Below are positions 19,209-27,583 of a stretch of DNA of 64,000 nt, in pieces. A program made the translations under genes and the position numbers. The first letter of the stretch is position 1. Each line of letters begins with the position of its first letter. The notes beneath the pieces are model-generated. The model had not been told where the DNA came from. It ran no database searches and worked only from the letters and a program-made list of their open reading frames with translations. Where the stretch lies: positions 1 to 64,000 of the forward strand of contig NZ_LMGZ01000023.1 in the NCBI RefSeq assembly GCF_001427605.1. The letters run 5' to 3'. This DNA is from Devosia sp. Root635 (GTDB lineage: Bacteria > Pseudomonadota > Alphaproteobacteria > Rhizobiales > Devosiaceae).

Positions 19209-20132
19209 ATGCTGCGCTCGTTCATCACCGCCCCGGCCCTGGCAATGCTGCTGGCCGCTCCGGCCCTTGGCCAGGCACCCGCCCCGACGGCGCCCACCGA
19301 ACTCGAGCAGAGCGGGCTGACCCCGCCCACCGTGCTTTCCGAAGGCTACGCGACGGGCGGCGAGGACGTGCTGGTCACCAGCCTGCTGGGTGAAACCGTC
19401 TATGCCTCGATCGAGGACAATGCCGAGGAAGTCGGCACTATTACCGACATGGTCGTCACGTCCGGATTGGGTATTTCGGCCGTGGTCATCAGCGTAGGCG
19501 GCTTCCTGGGTGTGGGCGACAAGGATGTCGCGGTCGATTTCGCCCAGCTCGAATGGGCGGCACGTGACGATGGCTCCCGTCGCTGGGTGCTGGCGACCAC
19601 CGCCCAGGCCCTGGCTGCCGCCCCGGCCTTCATCTGGGCCGACAGCGAGGAGGCCACCGGCCAACCGGCCCTCACCACCCAGCAGGAAGAAGACCAGTTG
19701 GTGGAGGGTGACCCCAACGATATCGGCATCGATCCGGACCTGACCACCGACGCGCCGGAGCGCCAGACCATCACCACGCCCCTCGATCGCAGCGGTTTCT
19801 CGCCGTTCGATGAAACCGGCCTCACGGCCGAAGACCTGCGCGGCATCGCCGTCTATGGCATCAATGACGAGCAGATCGGCGCCATCGGCGATATCATCAG
19901 CAATCCCGACGGGAGCTTCGATGCCGTCATCGTCGATGTCGGTGGTTTCCTGGGGCTGGGTGCCAAGCCGGTCGCCGTTGGGTTCGACAATCTGGTGTTC
20001 TCTGCCGACACTTTCGGCAATCGCTACCTGTTTCTCAACACCACGCGCCAGCAGCTCGAAAACCAGCCGGCCTACGACCCAGCCACCTATGCCGGCGAGC
20101 GCGAAAGCCAGCGCATGATCATCGCGCCATAA
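19209..20132 (+). CDS. Exported protein with two PRC-barrel domains
   Basis: 307 residues. Signal peptide MLRSFITAPALAMLLAAPALG, then two PRC-barrels: the first at about 55-140 (GETVYASIEDNAEEVGTITDM, GGFLGVGDKDVAVDF) and the second at about 205-285 (RGIAVYGINDEQIGAIGDI, GGFLGLGAKPVAVGF). The repeated VGGFLGxGxKxVAV motif also occurs in the upstream single-barrel protein, so the pair probably arose by duplication. AGGAG precedes the start. Location is periplasm or envelope; function unknown. Confidence 0.87.
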   Translation: MLRSFITAPALAMLLAAPALGQAPAPTAPTELEQSGLTPPTVLSEGYATGGEDVLVTSLLGETVYASIEDNAEEVGTITDMVVTSGLGISAVVISVGGFLGVGDKDVAVDFAQLEWAARDDGSRRWVLATTAQALAAAPAFIWADSEEATGQPALTTQQEEDQLVEGDPNDIGIDPDLTTDAPERQTITTPLDRSGFSPFDETGLTAEDLRGIAVYGINDEQIGAIGDIISNPDGSFDAVIVDVGGFLGLGAKPVAVGFDNLVFSADTFGNRYLFLNTTRQQLENQPAYDPATYAGERESQRMIIAP

Positions 20133-20134
20133 AC

Positions 20135-20160
20135 AAAAGGCCCGCATCTGCGGGCCTTTT
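20135..20160. terminator. Bidirectional terminator between PRC-barrel gene and fliJ
   Basis: AAAAGGCCCGCA and TGCGGGCCTTTT form a near-perfect stem flanked by A- and T-runs on the two sides, between convergent genes. It fits rho-independent termination in both directions. Confidence 0.85.
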
Positions 20161-20180
20161 CAAAAATCTCACGCCGAAGG

Positions 20181-20594
20181 TCAGCGCTGCGAAAACCGCA
20201 GCCGGCCAATCTCGTCATATTCGGCCTGCTCCACCTTGAGCTGTTCTGCCGCCTCGCGCTGATGCTCGCGCTGGTCGAGCAGCTCGACCTTCTTGAGATC
20301 TTCGAGCGCTTCGGCCAGGGCATCCTGGGCCGCTTCGAGCTTGCTCTTCATGTCATTGGCGGAATTGAGCAGGTTGTCGCGCCGCGTCAGCGCCGCCTTG
20401 GCAAAGGTCGAATAGGCGAAGTGCGCCACATCGGAAATGCCGGTCTTGGTGTGCTCGATTTCGATCTGCTGGTCGAGTTCGGACGCCATGCGCTCGAAAT
20501 CGGCAATCATCATCTCGATCTGCGCAACCTGACGGCGCTTCTCGTCCACCTGGAACTTCTTGAGCCGAATGAGGCTCTCGCTGCGCGATTTCAA
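20181..20594 (-). CDS. fliJ: Flagellar export protein FliJ
   Basis: 137 residues, predicted almost entirely alpha-helical and coiled coil (KKFQVDEKRRQVAQIEMMIA; AAQDALAEALEDLKKVELLD). FliJ is the central stalk of the FliI export ATPase ring and escorts chaperones. Sequence identity in this family is poor. The call rests on length, heptad-rich composition, MKSRSESLIRLKKFQVDEKR at the N-terminus, and its place just after fliI (52 nt). Confidence 0.88.
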   Translation of the reverse strand: MKSRSESLIRLKKFQVDEKRRQVAQIEMMIADFERMASELDQQIEIEHTKTGISDVAHFAYSTFAKAALTRRDNLLNSANDMKSKLEAAQDALAEALEDLKKVELLDQREHQREAAEQLKVEQAEYDEIGRLRFSQR

Positions 20595-20646
20595 GACCTG
20601 TACTCCTTACACATCAAGTCAGTTCCGGGACCAATACACGGTCCCA

Positions 20647-21975
20647 TCAGTCTGCCGCACCCGCCTCGGCCACGATCGCTTCGAGCATCTGATAGCCCTC
20701 GGCGATATTGGTCGTCTCTTCCCGCTCCTGCCCCAGAAAGGCCTCCAGCGCGGGATAGATGGCGATCGCGCGGTCCACTTTCGGATCTGACCCTTTCCGG
20801 TAAGCCCCCAGCCGGATCAGTTCCTCCATGTCCGAATAGATGGACATGAGCTCTCGCGCCTTTTGCAGGACCGGCCGGACATCGGCCGGAACACACCCTG
20901 GCATGGTGCGCGAAATGGACCGGAGCACGTTGACGGCGGGGTAGCGTCCCCGCTCGGCAATGCCGCGCTCCATTACGATGTGCCCATCAAGAATGCCGCG
21001 CACGGCATCCGCAATAGGCTCATTGTGATCATCACCTTCCACCAAAACGGTAAATAGTCCGGTAATGGAACCGGTCGTCGGTGTTCCAGGCCCGGCGCGT
21101 TCCAGCAGGCGCGGCAATTCGGTGAAGACGGTGGGCGGATAGCCCTTGGCGGTCGGCGGCTCGCCGATGGCCAGGCCGATCTCGCGCTGCGCCATGGCAA
21201 AACGGGTGAGACTATCCATCATGCACAGCACCCGCATGCCCTGGTCGCGGAAATATTCCGACAGCGCCAGGCTCATATAGGCGGCCTGCCGCCGCATCAG
21301 CGCCGCCTCGTCCGATGTGGCCACCACCACCACGGCGCGCTTCAGCCCCTCCTCGCCCAGATATTCCTGGATGAATTCATGCACCTCGCGCCCGCGCTCG
21401 CCGATGAGGCCGATGACCGCTACGTCCACATTGGTATTGCGCGCCAGCATGGACATGAGCACCGATTTGCCGACGCCCGATCCGGCAAAGATGCCCAGCC
21501 GCTGCCCCTCGCAGACCGTGGTGAAGGTATTGAGGCACCGCACCCCCAGGTCGAGCGGATCGCCCACCCGCACGCGGTCATGCGCCAGCAATGGATTTTG
21601 CCGCAGTGGATAAGGCGTCGCCCCACGCGCCAGCGGGCCCTTGCCGTCGATCGGTTCGCCATCGGCATTGATGACGCGGCCCAGCCAGGCTTCGGAGGGA
21701 AAGGCCGCCCCGTCATGGCGTTGGAACACCGCCTTGCAGCCCAGCCGCACCCCCGAGAGCTGGCCGAAGGGCAGGCACAGCGCGTGGCCGTCCTTGAAGC
21801 CGATGATTTCGGCGGCCAGCAATTCGCCATTGACCGTCTCGATCTGCACGCGCCCGCCGACGCGCAATTCCCGAACCGGCCCGACGATTTCGACGAGCAG
21901 CCCCTGCACCGATTTGACGCGGCCGAACACCTCGATGTCGTCGATCGCCTCGATTGCCGAGATCAGCGCTTTCAT
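20647..21975 (-). CDS. fliI: Flagellum-specific ATPase FliI
   Basis: 442 residues. F1-beta-like ATPase that energises substrate unfolding at the flagellar export gate. Seen: an N-terminal barrel, Walker A with [14 protein letters not shown], Walker [19 protein letters not shown], and [18 protein letters not shown], all diagnostic of FliI/YscN. Operon fliI-fliJ on the minus strand, divergent from ctrA across a 429-bp regulatory region. This pair is separated from the fliF operon by about 5 kb of unrelated genes. Confidence 0.97.
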   Translation of the reverse strand: MKALISAIEAIDDIEVFGRVKSVQGLLVEIVGPVRELRVGGRVQIETVNGELLAAEIIGFKDGHALCLPFGQLSGVRLGCKAVFQRHDGAAFPSEAWLGRVINADGEPIDGKGPLARGATPYPLRQNPLLAHDRVRVGDPLDLGVRCLNTFTTVCEGQRLGIFAGSGVGKSVLMSMLARNTNVDVAVIGLIGERGREVHEFIQEYLGEEGLKRAVVVVATSDEAALMRRQAAYMSLALSEYFRDQGMRVLCMMDSLTRFAMAQREIGLAIGEPPTAKGYPPTVFTELPRLLERAGPGTPTTGSITGLFTVLVEGDDHNEPIADAVRGILDGHIVMERGIAERGRYPAVNVLRSISRTMPGCVPADVRPVLQKARELMSIYSDMEELIRLGAYRKGSDPKVDRAIAIYPALEAFLGQEREETTNIAEGYQMLEAIVAEAGAAD

Positions 21976-22404
21976 GCCGCTAGTTATCCCCAGGGCGGAA
22001 CCGGACTATGGTTTCCGTGTCAGTCGAATCGCGTCTGACCACGAATCACACAGTAACCGATCGTTAAGCAAAAGGCGCTATTTGAGGGGTTGGTCCGGCC
22101 TGTCCGCAGCTTTGCGTCGACTCCCCGCCAAACCCCTGACATAGCTCCAATTGCTTGAGTCGAAAGAGTCGGTTGAAATGGCTTCTTAAACCATTTTCTT
22201 AAGAAAAATTGATAAGATTAACCCTTAAATTTCAATGAGTTAGACTAAATTCATCCTAACGCCGTTTGCGTATTGCCGAACCGAATTAAACTTTGTTAAC
22301 TATTTGGGCTTAGGGTTCAGTCATATCCAGTAGGGTTGGAGTGAGAAGGCCGTTCCGGTCGCTCCTCACGGGTTCCAGCAGGAACGAATGACAAGGGGAA
22401 TATA
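21976..22404. promoter_or_regulatory. Shared ctrA/fliI promoter region with GANTC cluster
   Basis: No gene. The first part holds five GANTC sites (22026-22030, 22043-22047, 22119-22123, 22157-22161, 22166-22170), the target of the CcrM methyltransferase. The second part (22180-22330) is AT-rich with many TTAA half-sites. Two of these (22286-22289 and 22296-22299, the latter followed by C) are six bases apart, one short of the canonical CtrA spacing. In Caulobacter ctrA is controlled by a hemimethylation-sensitive promoter and by CtrA itself, so this layout is expected but denser than usual. AGGGGA sits 7 nt before the ctrA ATG. Confidence 0.7.
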
Positions 22405-23112
22405 ATGCGGGTACTCCTTATTGAGGACGACAGCGCGACAGCGCAGAGCATCGAGTTGATGCTGAAGTCCGAAAGTTTCAACGTCTACACCACCGATCTG
22501 GGTGAGGAAGGCGTCGATCTCGGCAAGCTCTATGACTACGACATCATCCTTCTCGATCTGAACCTGCCCGACATGAGCGGTTATGAGGTGCTCCGCACCC
22601 TGCGCGTCGCCAAGGTTCAGACCCCGATCCTCATTCTATCCGGTCTCGCCGGCATCGAGGATAAGGTTCGTGGCCTCGGCTTCGGCGCCGACGACTACAT
22701 GACCAAGCCTTTCCACAAGGACGAACTCGTGGCCCGCATCCACGCCATCGTCCGCCGCTCCAAGGGCCATGCCCAGTCGGTCATCCAGACCGGCGACCTC
22801 ACGGTGAACCTGGATACCAAGACCGTCGAAGTGCAGACCCAGCGGGTGCACCTCACCGGCAAGGAATACCAGATGCTCGAGCTGCTCTCCCTCCGCAAGG
22901 GGACCACGCTCACCAAGGAAATGTTCCTCAACCACCTCTATGGCGGCATGGACGAACCCGAACTCAAGATCATCGACGTGTTCATCTGCAAGCTCCGCAA
23001 GAAGCTCAGCGTGGCCACCGGTGGCAAGAATTACATCGAGACCGTCTGGGGCCGCGGCTACGTGCTGCGCGAGCCCGACGAGAGCGAAGTCTACAACGAA
23101 AACGTCGCCTGA
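22405..23112 (+). CDS. ctrA: Cell-cycle master response regulator CtrA
   Basis: 235 residues. OmpR-type regulator that controls replication initiation, division, motility and envelope genes. Seen: acidic pair at 8-9, phospho-acceptor D51 in [13 protein letters not shown], switch Lys 101 in YMTKPFH, and a winged-helix domain with [20 protein letters not shown] and [11 protein letters not shown], nearly invariant in alphaproteobacterial CtrA. It ends ENVA, a hydrophobic tail comparable to the Ala-Ala degron that lets ClpXP remove Caulobacter CtrA. The phospho-donor gene chpT is 3.1 kb downstream on the opposite strand. Confidence 0.98.
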   Translation: MRVLLIEDDSATAQSIELMLKSESFNVYTTDLGEEGVDLGKLYDYDIILLDLNLPDMSGYEVLRTLRVAKVQTPILILSGLAGIEDKVRGLGFGADDYMTKPFHKDELVARIHAIVRRSKGHAQSVIQTGDLTVNLDTKTVEVQTQRVHLTGKEYQMLELLSLRKGTTLTKEMFLNHLYGGMDEPELKIIDVFICKLRKKLSVATGGKNYIETVWGRGYVLREPDESEVYNENVA

Positions 23113-23133
23113 TCCGTCAGGCTCCACCGTCAC

Positions 23134-23166
23134 AAAACCCCGCGACATCGTCGCGGGGTTTTTGTT
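23134..23166 (+). terminator. Terminator of ctrA
   Basis: AAAACCCCGCGAC and the complementary GTCGCGGGGTTTT form a stem around ATC, ending in TTTTTGTTT. A classical rho-independent terminator 22 nt after the stop. Confidence 0.92.
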
Positions 23167-23194
23167 TGGCTCATGGGACTTCCGTGGCTCTCGT

Positions 23195-23318
23195 CACCCC
23201 ACCCTCAATCCCTCCCCATCAGGGGGAGGGAGGCGCACGACCAACGTCAGTGGTCCAATATTGCATCGTCCGCCGGGCAGGCTTCCCCCCTGTGGGAAGG
23301 GAATGAGGGTGGGGGGAA
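23195..23318. repeat. Palindromic repeat family C, copy 2
   Basis: CACCCTCAATCCCTCCCC at the left and GGGAAGGGAATGAGGGTGGG at the right enclose AGGGGGAGGG and CTTCCCCCCTGTGGGAAG arms. It fills most of the 322-bp gap between ctrA and the hydrolase gene; no gene was found in the remainder. Confidence 0.75.
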
Positions 23319-23434
23319 GCCACAAGCGCGAACGCACGAAAAATCCTCCATCGATTTGTCGAAGTCGTCTCGCCTCGTTCGTCGTCAGGTCAGAGGCCCA
23401 GTTCGATACTGCGCCCCACCCCGAGGAGACGACG

Positions 23435-24295
23435 ATGATCCGCGCCGCCATCATTGCAGGAGCCATGCTCATGACTACCACTGCTTTCGCCCAGTCCGAA
23501 CCCGTCGGCCAGACCGTGCCGGTCAACGGAATGGAGCTTTATTATGAAGTCAGCGGCGAGGGCGATCCGCTCGTCGTGCTGCACGGGGCCTATATGAATA
23601 TCCCGGCCATGGGCGGGATCATTCCGAAGCTGGCCGAGACCCACAAGGTCTATGCCCTTGAGTTTCAGGGCCATGGCCGCACCGGGGACATCGACCGCCC
23701 CATCACCTATCCCAACCTTGCCAATGATGTGGCCACCTTCATGGACGCGATCGGCCTCGAGAAGGCCGACGTGCTGGGTTATTCCATGGGAGCGGCGGCG
23801 GCACTTCGGCTGGCCATCGACTTTCCCGAAAAGGTGGACCAGCTCGTCGTCGCCTCCGTTTCTTACGACATGGCGGGGTCGCAGCCCGAATTTCTGGCCA
23901 TGATCCCCACCATGTCCCCCGAAATGTTTATCGGCTCACCCATGGAGGATGCCTGGAAGCAGTTTGCTCCCAACCCTGACGGCTTCCGGCCTTTCGTCGA
24001 GCGCATGATCGCCCTGGAGCATGAGCAGCTTGCCTGGGAAGAAGAGGTTCGTACCCTCAAGACCCCGATGCTGATCATTGCCGGCGACGCCGACATGATG
24101 ACGCTCGAGCATGTGGTGAGCCTGTTCCGCCTGATGGGCGGCGGTGCACCCGGCGACATGGGCAAGCCGCTTGCCGCCTCGCGGCTCGCCATCCTGCCGG
24201 CAACATCGCATACCGCCGTAATCGATCAGGTCGATCTGCTCCATGGTTTCATCGAGCCGTTCCTCCGGGGCGAAACGCCAAAGGGCATGTTCTAG
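23435..24295 (+). CDS. Exported alpha/beta-hydrolase
   Basis: 286 residues from ATG 23435 (GAGGA about 8 nt upstream). Cleavable signal peptide MIRAAIIAGAMLMTTTAFAQ, then an alpha/beta-hydrolase fold: oxyanion-loop segment VVLHGAYMN, nucleophile elbow GYSMGAAAALRLA, acid in IIAGDADMMT, and catalytic His in LPATSHTAVI. Probably a periplasmic esterase or lipase-like enzyme; the substrate is not evident. The following sigma-factor gene starts within about 40 nt, so co-transcription is plausible. Confidence 0.87.
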   Translation: MIRAAIIAGAMLMTTTAFAQSEPVGQTVPVNGMELYYEVSGEGDPLVVLHGAYMNIPAMGGIIPKLAETHKVYALEFQGHGRTGDIDRPITYPNLANDVATFMDAIGLEKADVLGYSMGAAAALRLAIDFPEKVDQLVVASVSYDMAGSQPEFLAMIPTMSPEMFIGSPMEDAWKQFAPNPDGFRPFVERMIALEHEQLAWEEEVRTLKTPMLIIAGDADMMTLEHVVSLFRLMGGGAPGDMGKPLAASRLAILPATSHTAVIDQVDLLHGFIEPFLRGETPKGMF

Positions 24296-24335
24296 GGCTG
24301 GAGCGAAGGGCGCGATGTGTCGTAGCTTCGCGCCC

Positions 24336-25598
24336 ATGACCACCGAAACCGAAACCCATCGCGCCATCAATTCCGTCTGGAAAATCGAGCAATCCCGCCT
24401 GATCGCGGGATTGACGCGCATGGTCCGCGACATCTCGCTGGCCGAGGAACTGGCCCAGGACGCGCTGGTCATCGCGCTCAGGACCTGGCCGGAATCCGGC
24501 GTGCCGCGCAATCCGGGCGCCTGGCTGATGCAGACGGCCAAGCGCCGCGCCATCGACTATTTCCGCCACCGCAAGATGGCCGCCACCAAGCTCGAAGAGG
24601 TCGGCCGCACTCTCGAGGACGATGCGCCCGACCATGAAGCCGACATCGTCGAAGCGATGGATGACGAGGTCGGCGACGATCTGCTGCGGCTGATCTTCAC
24701 CTCCTGCCACCCGATTTTACCTGCAGAATCAAGGGTCGCACTAACCCTGCGCCTGCTGGGCGGCCTGACCACCGAGGAAATCGCCCGCGCTTTCCTCGCC
24801 GCTGAACCCACCATCGGCCAGCGCATCGTGCGGGCCAAGAAGACCATCGCCGATGCCGGCATTCCCTTCGAGGTGCCGCGCGGTGAGGAACGCACGGAAC
24901 GGCTGAGTTCCGTGCTGGGGGTGCTCTACCTCATCTTCAACGAAGGCTATTCGGCAACCGCCGGCGACGACCTGATCCGCCCCCAGCTCTGCGAGGAGGC
25001 GATGCGCCTCGGCCGCACCCTGGCCCGGCTATCGCCCGACGATTCCGAGGTCCATGCCCTTGTGGCGCTTATGGAAATCCAGGCCTCGCGCACCGCCGCC
25101 CGCACCAACAAGCAGGGCGAGCCGGTGCTGCTGCTCGATCAGGATCGCTCGCGTTGGGACCAGTTGTTGATCCGCCGGGGCCTCGCCGCGCTCGACCGCG
25201 CCATCGCGCTGGGCGGAGCGCGTTTGCCCTATGCCCTGCAGGCCGCCATCGCCGCCTGTCACGCCCGCGCGCGCAAGGGCGCCGACACGGATTGGTCAAG
25301 GATTTCAGAGCTTTACGCGGTTCTGGCCCAGGTCACGCCATCACCGGTGATCGAGCTTAATCGCGCCGTCGCCGTGTCGATGTCCGACGGACCGGCTGCG
25401 GCCCTGGTGCTGATCGACGCGATCAAGGACAATCCGGCGCTCAGGAACTACCACCTGCTCTATGGCGTGCGCGGCGACCTGCTCAGCAAGCTGGGCCGGC
25501 AGACCGAGGCCATGCTCGAATTCCGCCGTGCGGCGGAGCTGACCCGCAACGAGCGGGAAAAGGCCTATCTGCTTGGTCGAGCTGAGGAAACCGCCTAG
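24336..25598 (+). CDS. ECF42-like sigma factor with C-terminal helical extension (DUF6596)
   Basis: 420 residues from ATG 24336 (MTTETETHRAINSVWKIEQS, the usual family start); ATG 24315 has the better ribosome site (GAAGGG) and cannot be excluded. Seen: ECF region 2 (RMVRDISLAEELAQDALV, NPGAWLMQTAKRRAIDYFR), region 4 (LGGLTTEEIARAFLAAEPTI), and a long TPR-like extension (GVLYLIFNEGYSAT; SPVIELNRAVAVSMSDGPAA). In this group the extension controls the sigma activity in place of an anti-sigma factor. ECF42 genes usually neighbour a DGPF/YCII-like gene; none is seen here, and the neighbour is an exported hydrolase. Confidence 0.88.
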   Translation: MTTETETHRAINSVWKIEQSRLIAGLTRMVRDISLAEELAQDALVIALRTWPESGVPRNPGAWLMQTAKRRAIDYFRHRKMAATKLEEVGRTLEDDAPDHEADIVEAMDDEVGDDLLRLIFTSCHPILPAESRVALTLRLLGGLTTEEIARAFLAAEPTIGQRIVRAKKTIADAGIPFEVPRGEERTERLSSVLGVLYLIFNEGYSATAGDDLIRPQLCEEAMRLGRTLARLSPDDSEVHALVALMEIQASRTAARTNKQGEPVLLLDQDRSRWDQLLIRRGLAALDRAIALGGARLPYALQAAIAACHARARKGADTDWSRISELYAVLAQVTPSPVIELNRAVAVSMSDGPAAALVLIDAIKDNPALRNYHLLYGVRGDLLSKLGRQTEAMLEFRRAAELTRNEREKAYLLGRAEETA

Positions 25599-25601
25599 CT
25601 C

Positions 25602-25737
25602 CTTCACCTCTCCCTCGGGGGAGAGGTCGGCGGCGTAGCCGACGGGTGAGGGGGCCTTTTCTGGGTGCGGTGCGTGGGGAAGGCCCCCTCACCCGACCCG
25701 AAGACGGGTCGACCTCTCCCCCAGAGGGAGAGGTGAG
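25602..25737. repeat. Palindromic repeat family D, copy 1
   Basis: TTCACCTCTCCCTCGGGGGA at the left and TCTCCCCCAGAGGGAGAGGTG at the right, enclosing GGTGAGGGGGCCTTTT and its complement GGCCCCCTCACCCG. Copy 2 is at 53844-53975. It lies between converging genes (sigma factor and response regulator), within 10 nt of both stops. Confidence 0.8.
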
Positions 25738-25745
25738 AAAGCCTT

Positions 25746-26117
25746 CTATGCGGCGAGCGAGGCGCCGGTGTCGAACTTGGCTTCGAGGATGGTGCGGTCG
25801 AACGGCTTCATCATGTAGTCGCTGGCCCCGGCCTTGAGGGCCAGGGCAATGGCGCCGATGTCGTTCTCGACCGTGCAATAGACGATATGCGGCTTGTCGC
25901 CGCCGACGTAAGCCCTTAGCAGCTTTAGGAATTCCAACCCGCTCATGATCGGCATGTTCCAATCGAGCAGGATCGCGTCCGGCATTTCCTGGCGGCATTT
26001 GTCGAAGGCGTCCTGGCCGTCTTCCGCTTCCTCGACGATGTAGTCCATGTCTTCGAGAATGCGGCGCGCGACTTTGCGCACCACGCTCGAATCATCGACG
26101 ATCAGGCAGGATTTCAT
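25746..26117 (-). CDS. Single-domain CheY-like response regulator
   Basis: 123 residues from ATG 26117. Receiver only: acidic pair at 8-9 (IVDDSS), phospho-acceptor D52 (LLDWNMPIMSG), Thr/Ser switch region (VYCTVEND) and Lys in YMMKPFDR. There is no output domain, so it should work as a phosphate shuttle or sink, or by binding a partner. It is 103 bp downstream of chpT on the same strand, which suggests a link with the CckA-ChpT-CtrA relay. It is not CpdR-like or DivK-like in the segments I can compare by eye, so no symbol is given. Confidence 0.9.
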   Translation of the reverse strand: MKSCLIVDDSSVVRKVARRILEDMDYIVEEAEDGQDAFDKCRQEMPDAILLDWNMPIMSGLEFLKLLRAYVGGDKPHIVYCTVENDIGAIALALKAGASDYMMKPFDRTILEAKFDTGASLAA

Positions 26118-26220
26118 CCCGAAAAGGCTCCGCAGGGGCAAACGCTCGCCCCGATTATGCGGTCGCACTTCCTAGCAATTGGTTAGCAGACTGCTAGCAT
26201 TGACGCGCTTAAAGTGTGAA

Positions 26221-26889
26221 TCAGGCGGCGGCCAGCCTGGGGGTCGCGGTAAGGAAGAACATGTCGCTCTCGAGCCCGATATCGACGTCCATGTCGGTCA
26301 TGCGGGCCAGCAGGCCGGTGTAGAAAGGCTGGATGCCCCGCGCATCGACAAACCCCTCCTCGGGCGTGCCGGCAAGCAGCCCGGCCGAACCGGAGGGCAC
26401 CAGCGTCTTCTGGCGCTTCTCGGGATCGCTTTTCGACGTGAACTCGAACTTTTCACTGCCGGCGTCGCCGGTGATTGAGGCGGTCACCACCCCGCCGCGC
26501 GGCACCGACATGGCGGCGATCAGCAGCAGATTCATGAACAGCTTGGCCTTGTGCTTGGGCAGGAGGATCAGCGGCACATTCCATTCGAGGTCGGCCTTTT
26601 CGATCTCGAACAGGATGCGGGCCACGCGCTCGCATTCGCGCGTGTCGATATCGGTGCCCGAGGTCGAGGAGGCGCCATAGGCGAGGCGCGCGAACTCGAG
26701 CTTGGCGCGGCTCTGCCGGGCGGCGCTGGCGATGAGGTCGCGCGCGCCTTCGGCCATTTCGGCCTGGTTGGGATCGTCCAGGACTTCGAGCCCGTTGCCG
26801 ATCGCCCCGATGGGATTGATCAGGTCATGGCAGACCCTGGAGCACAGCATGGCCGCCAGGTCCGTTGCCTTGAGCTCGATGATGTCCAT
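26221..26889 (-). CDS. chpT: Histidine phosphotransferase ChpT
   Basis: 222 residues from ATG 26889 (GGAG 8 nt upstream); the frame stays open much further upstream but without protein character. ChpT is the dimeric phosphotransferase that carries phosphate from CckA to CtrA and CpdR. Seen: the conserved helix with the phosphorylated histidine (LCSRVCHDLINPIGAIGNGL, H21) and a degenerate ATPase-like C-terminal domain. Its substrate gene ctrA is about 3.1 kb away. In Brucella chpT and ctrA are neighbours; here three genes lie between them. Confidence 0.93.
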   Translation of the reverse strand: MDIIELKATDLAAMLCSRVCHDLINPIGAIGNGLEVLDDPNQAEMAEGARDLIASAARQSRAKLEFARLAYGASSTSGTDIDTRECERVARILFEIEKADLEWNVPLILLPKHKAKLFMNLLLIAAMSVPRGGVVTASITGDAGSEKFEFTSKSDPEKRQKTLVPSGSAGLLAGTPEEGFVDARGIQPFYTGLLARMTDMDVDIGLESDMFFLTATPRLAAA

Positions 26890-26965
26890 CCCTGCAGTCT
26901 CCGTAAGAATCAGTTGTGCCGACATTAGATGGTGATCGGCAGAAGTGGACAGATGATTTACGCGG

Positions 26966-27466
26966 CTAGTTGATCGACAGGCCCTTCGACAGGCCCGGCC
27001 AGTTGGCTTCGGCCTCGATGGCTGCTTCATCCGGGGAAAGGATGAACGCCTCCCGGTTGGCGGCGGAATAGAACAGGTAGAGCCGCTGCTTGAAGACGAA
27101 ATACATGGCCGGGTCGCTGTCGGACACATAACCGCGCGCCACCCCCATGGCCCCATGCCCGCCAAACTGCGGCGCGTAAATCTCGGGCGCAGTTTTGAAG
27201 ATATCGCGATTGGCTGCGGTGGCGAAATTCCAGGGCACGTTGTTCCAGATGAACTCGAAATCTCCGCGCCCCTGCAGCGGTTCGGGCTCGGTGAAATAGC
27301 TCACCGGATCCATGCCGTATATGCCGATGCCGGTCAGCGGATCGGTGACGATCAGCGTCACCACCGACTGCGCCCGCGCTGGCTGGGCGACGAGGCAAAC
27401 CATGCCCAATAGCGGCAGAACAAAGGCAAGCATGGTTAAGATTTGTTTAGAGGTTTGCTTCATCAT
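26966..27466 (-). CDS. Exported YHS-domain protein
   Basis: About 166 residues from ATG 27466 or 27463. Signal peptide MKQTSKQILTMLAFVLPLLG...ARAQ, then a YHS-like domain (GIYGMDPVSYFTEPEPLQGR, FATAANRDIFKTAPEIYAPQ). In typical YHS proteins a GGxCA motif follows; here it reads GGHGAMG, so the conserved Cys is missing. Periplasmic; YHS domains are often linked to metal or redox proteins but no function is known. It reads toward chpT with 76 bp between, so one transcript YHS-chpT-response regulator is possible. Confidence 0.8.
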   Translation of the reverse strand: MMKQTSKQILTMLAFVLPLLGMVCLVAQPARAQSVVTLIVTDPLTGIGIYGMDPVSYFTEPEPLQGRGDFEFIWNNVPWNFATAANRDIFKTAPEIYAPQFGGHGAMGVARGYVSDSDPAMYFVFKQRLYLFYSAANREAFILSPDEAAIEAEANWPGLSKGLSIN

Positions 27467-27520
27467 TGACCCAATGATCGGCATGCCGGCGACCCGCCAG
27501 CCAAAACTACGGTTCAAGCC

Positions 27521-27535
27521 TTAACGACTCCGTAA
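27521..27535. promoter_or_regulatory. Candidate CtrA box with embedded GANTC site, upstream of eipA
   Basis: TTAA-N7-GTAA followed by C (7 of 8 consensus positions), ending about 48 nt before eipA. The seven-base spacer contains GACTC, a CcrM methylation site (27526-27530). It lies between the divergent YHS-chpT and eipA transcripts. In Brucella, eipA is a reported direct CtrA target. Confidence 0.5.
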
Positions 27536-27583
27536 CCGCCAGCCTGCCTTCGCCCCCAGCCTGCCTCGCCCAGGGAGAATTCG

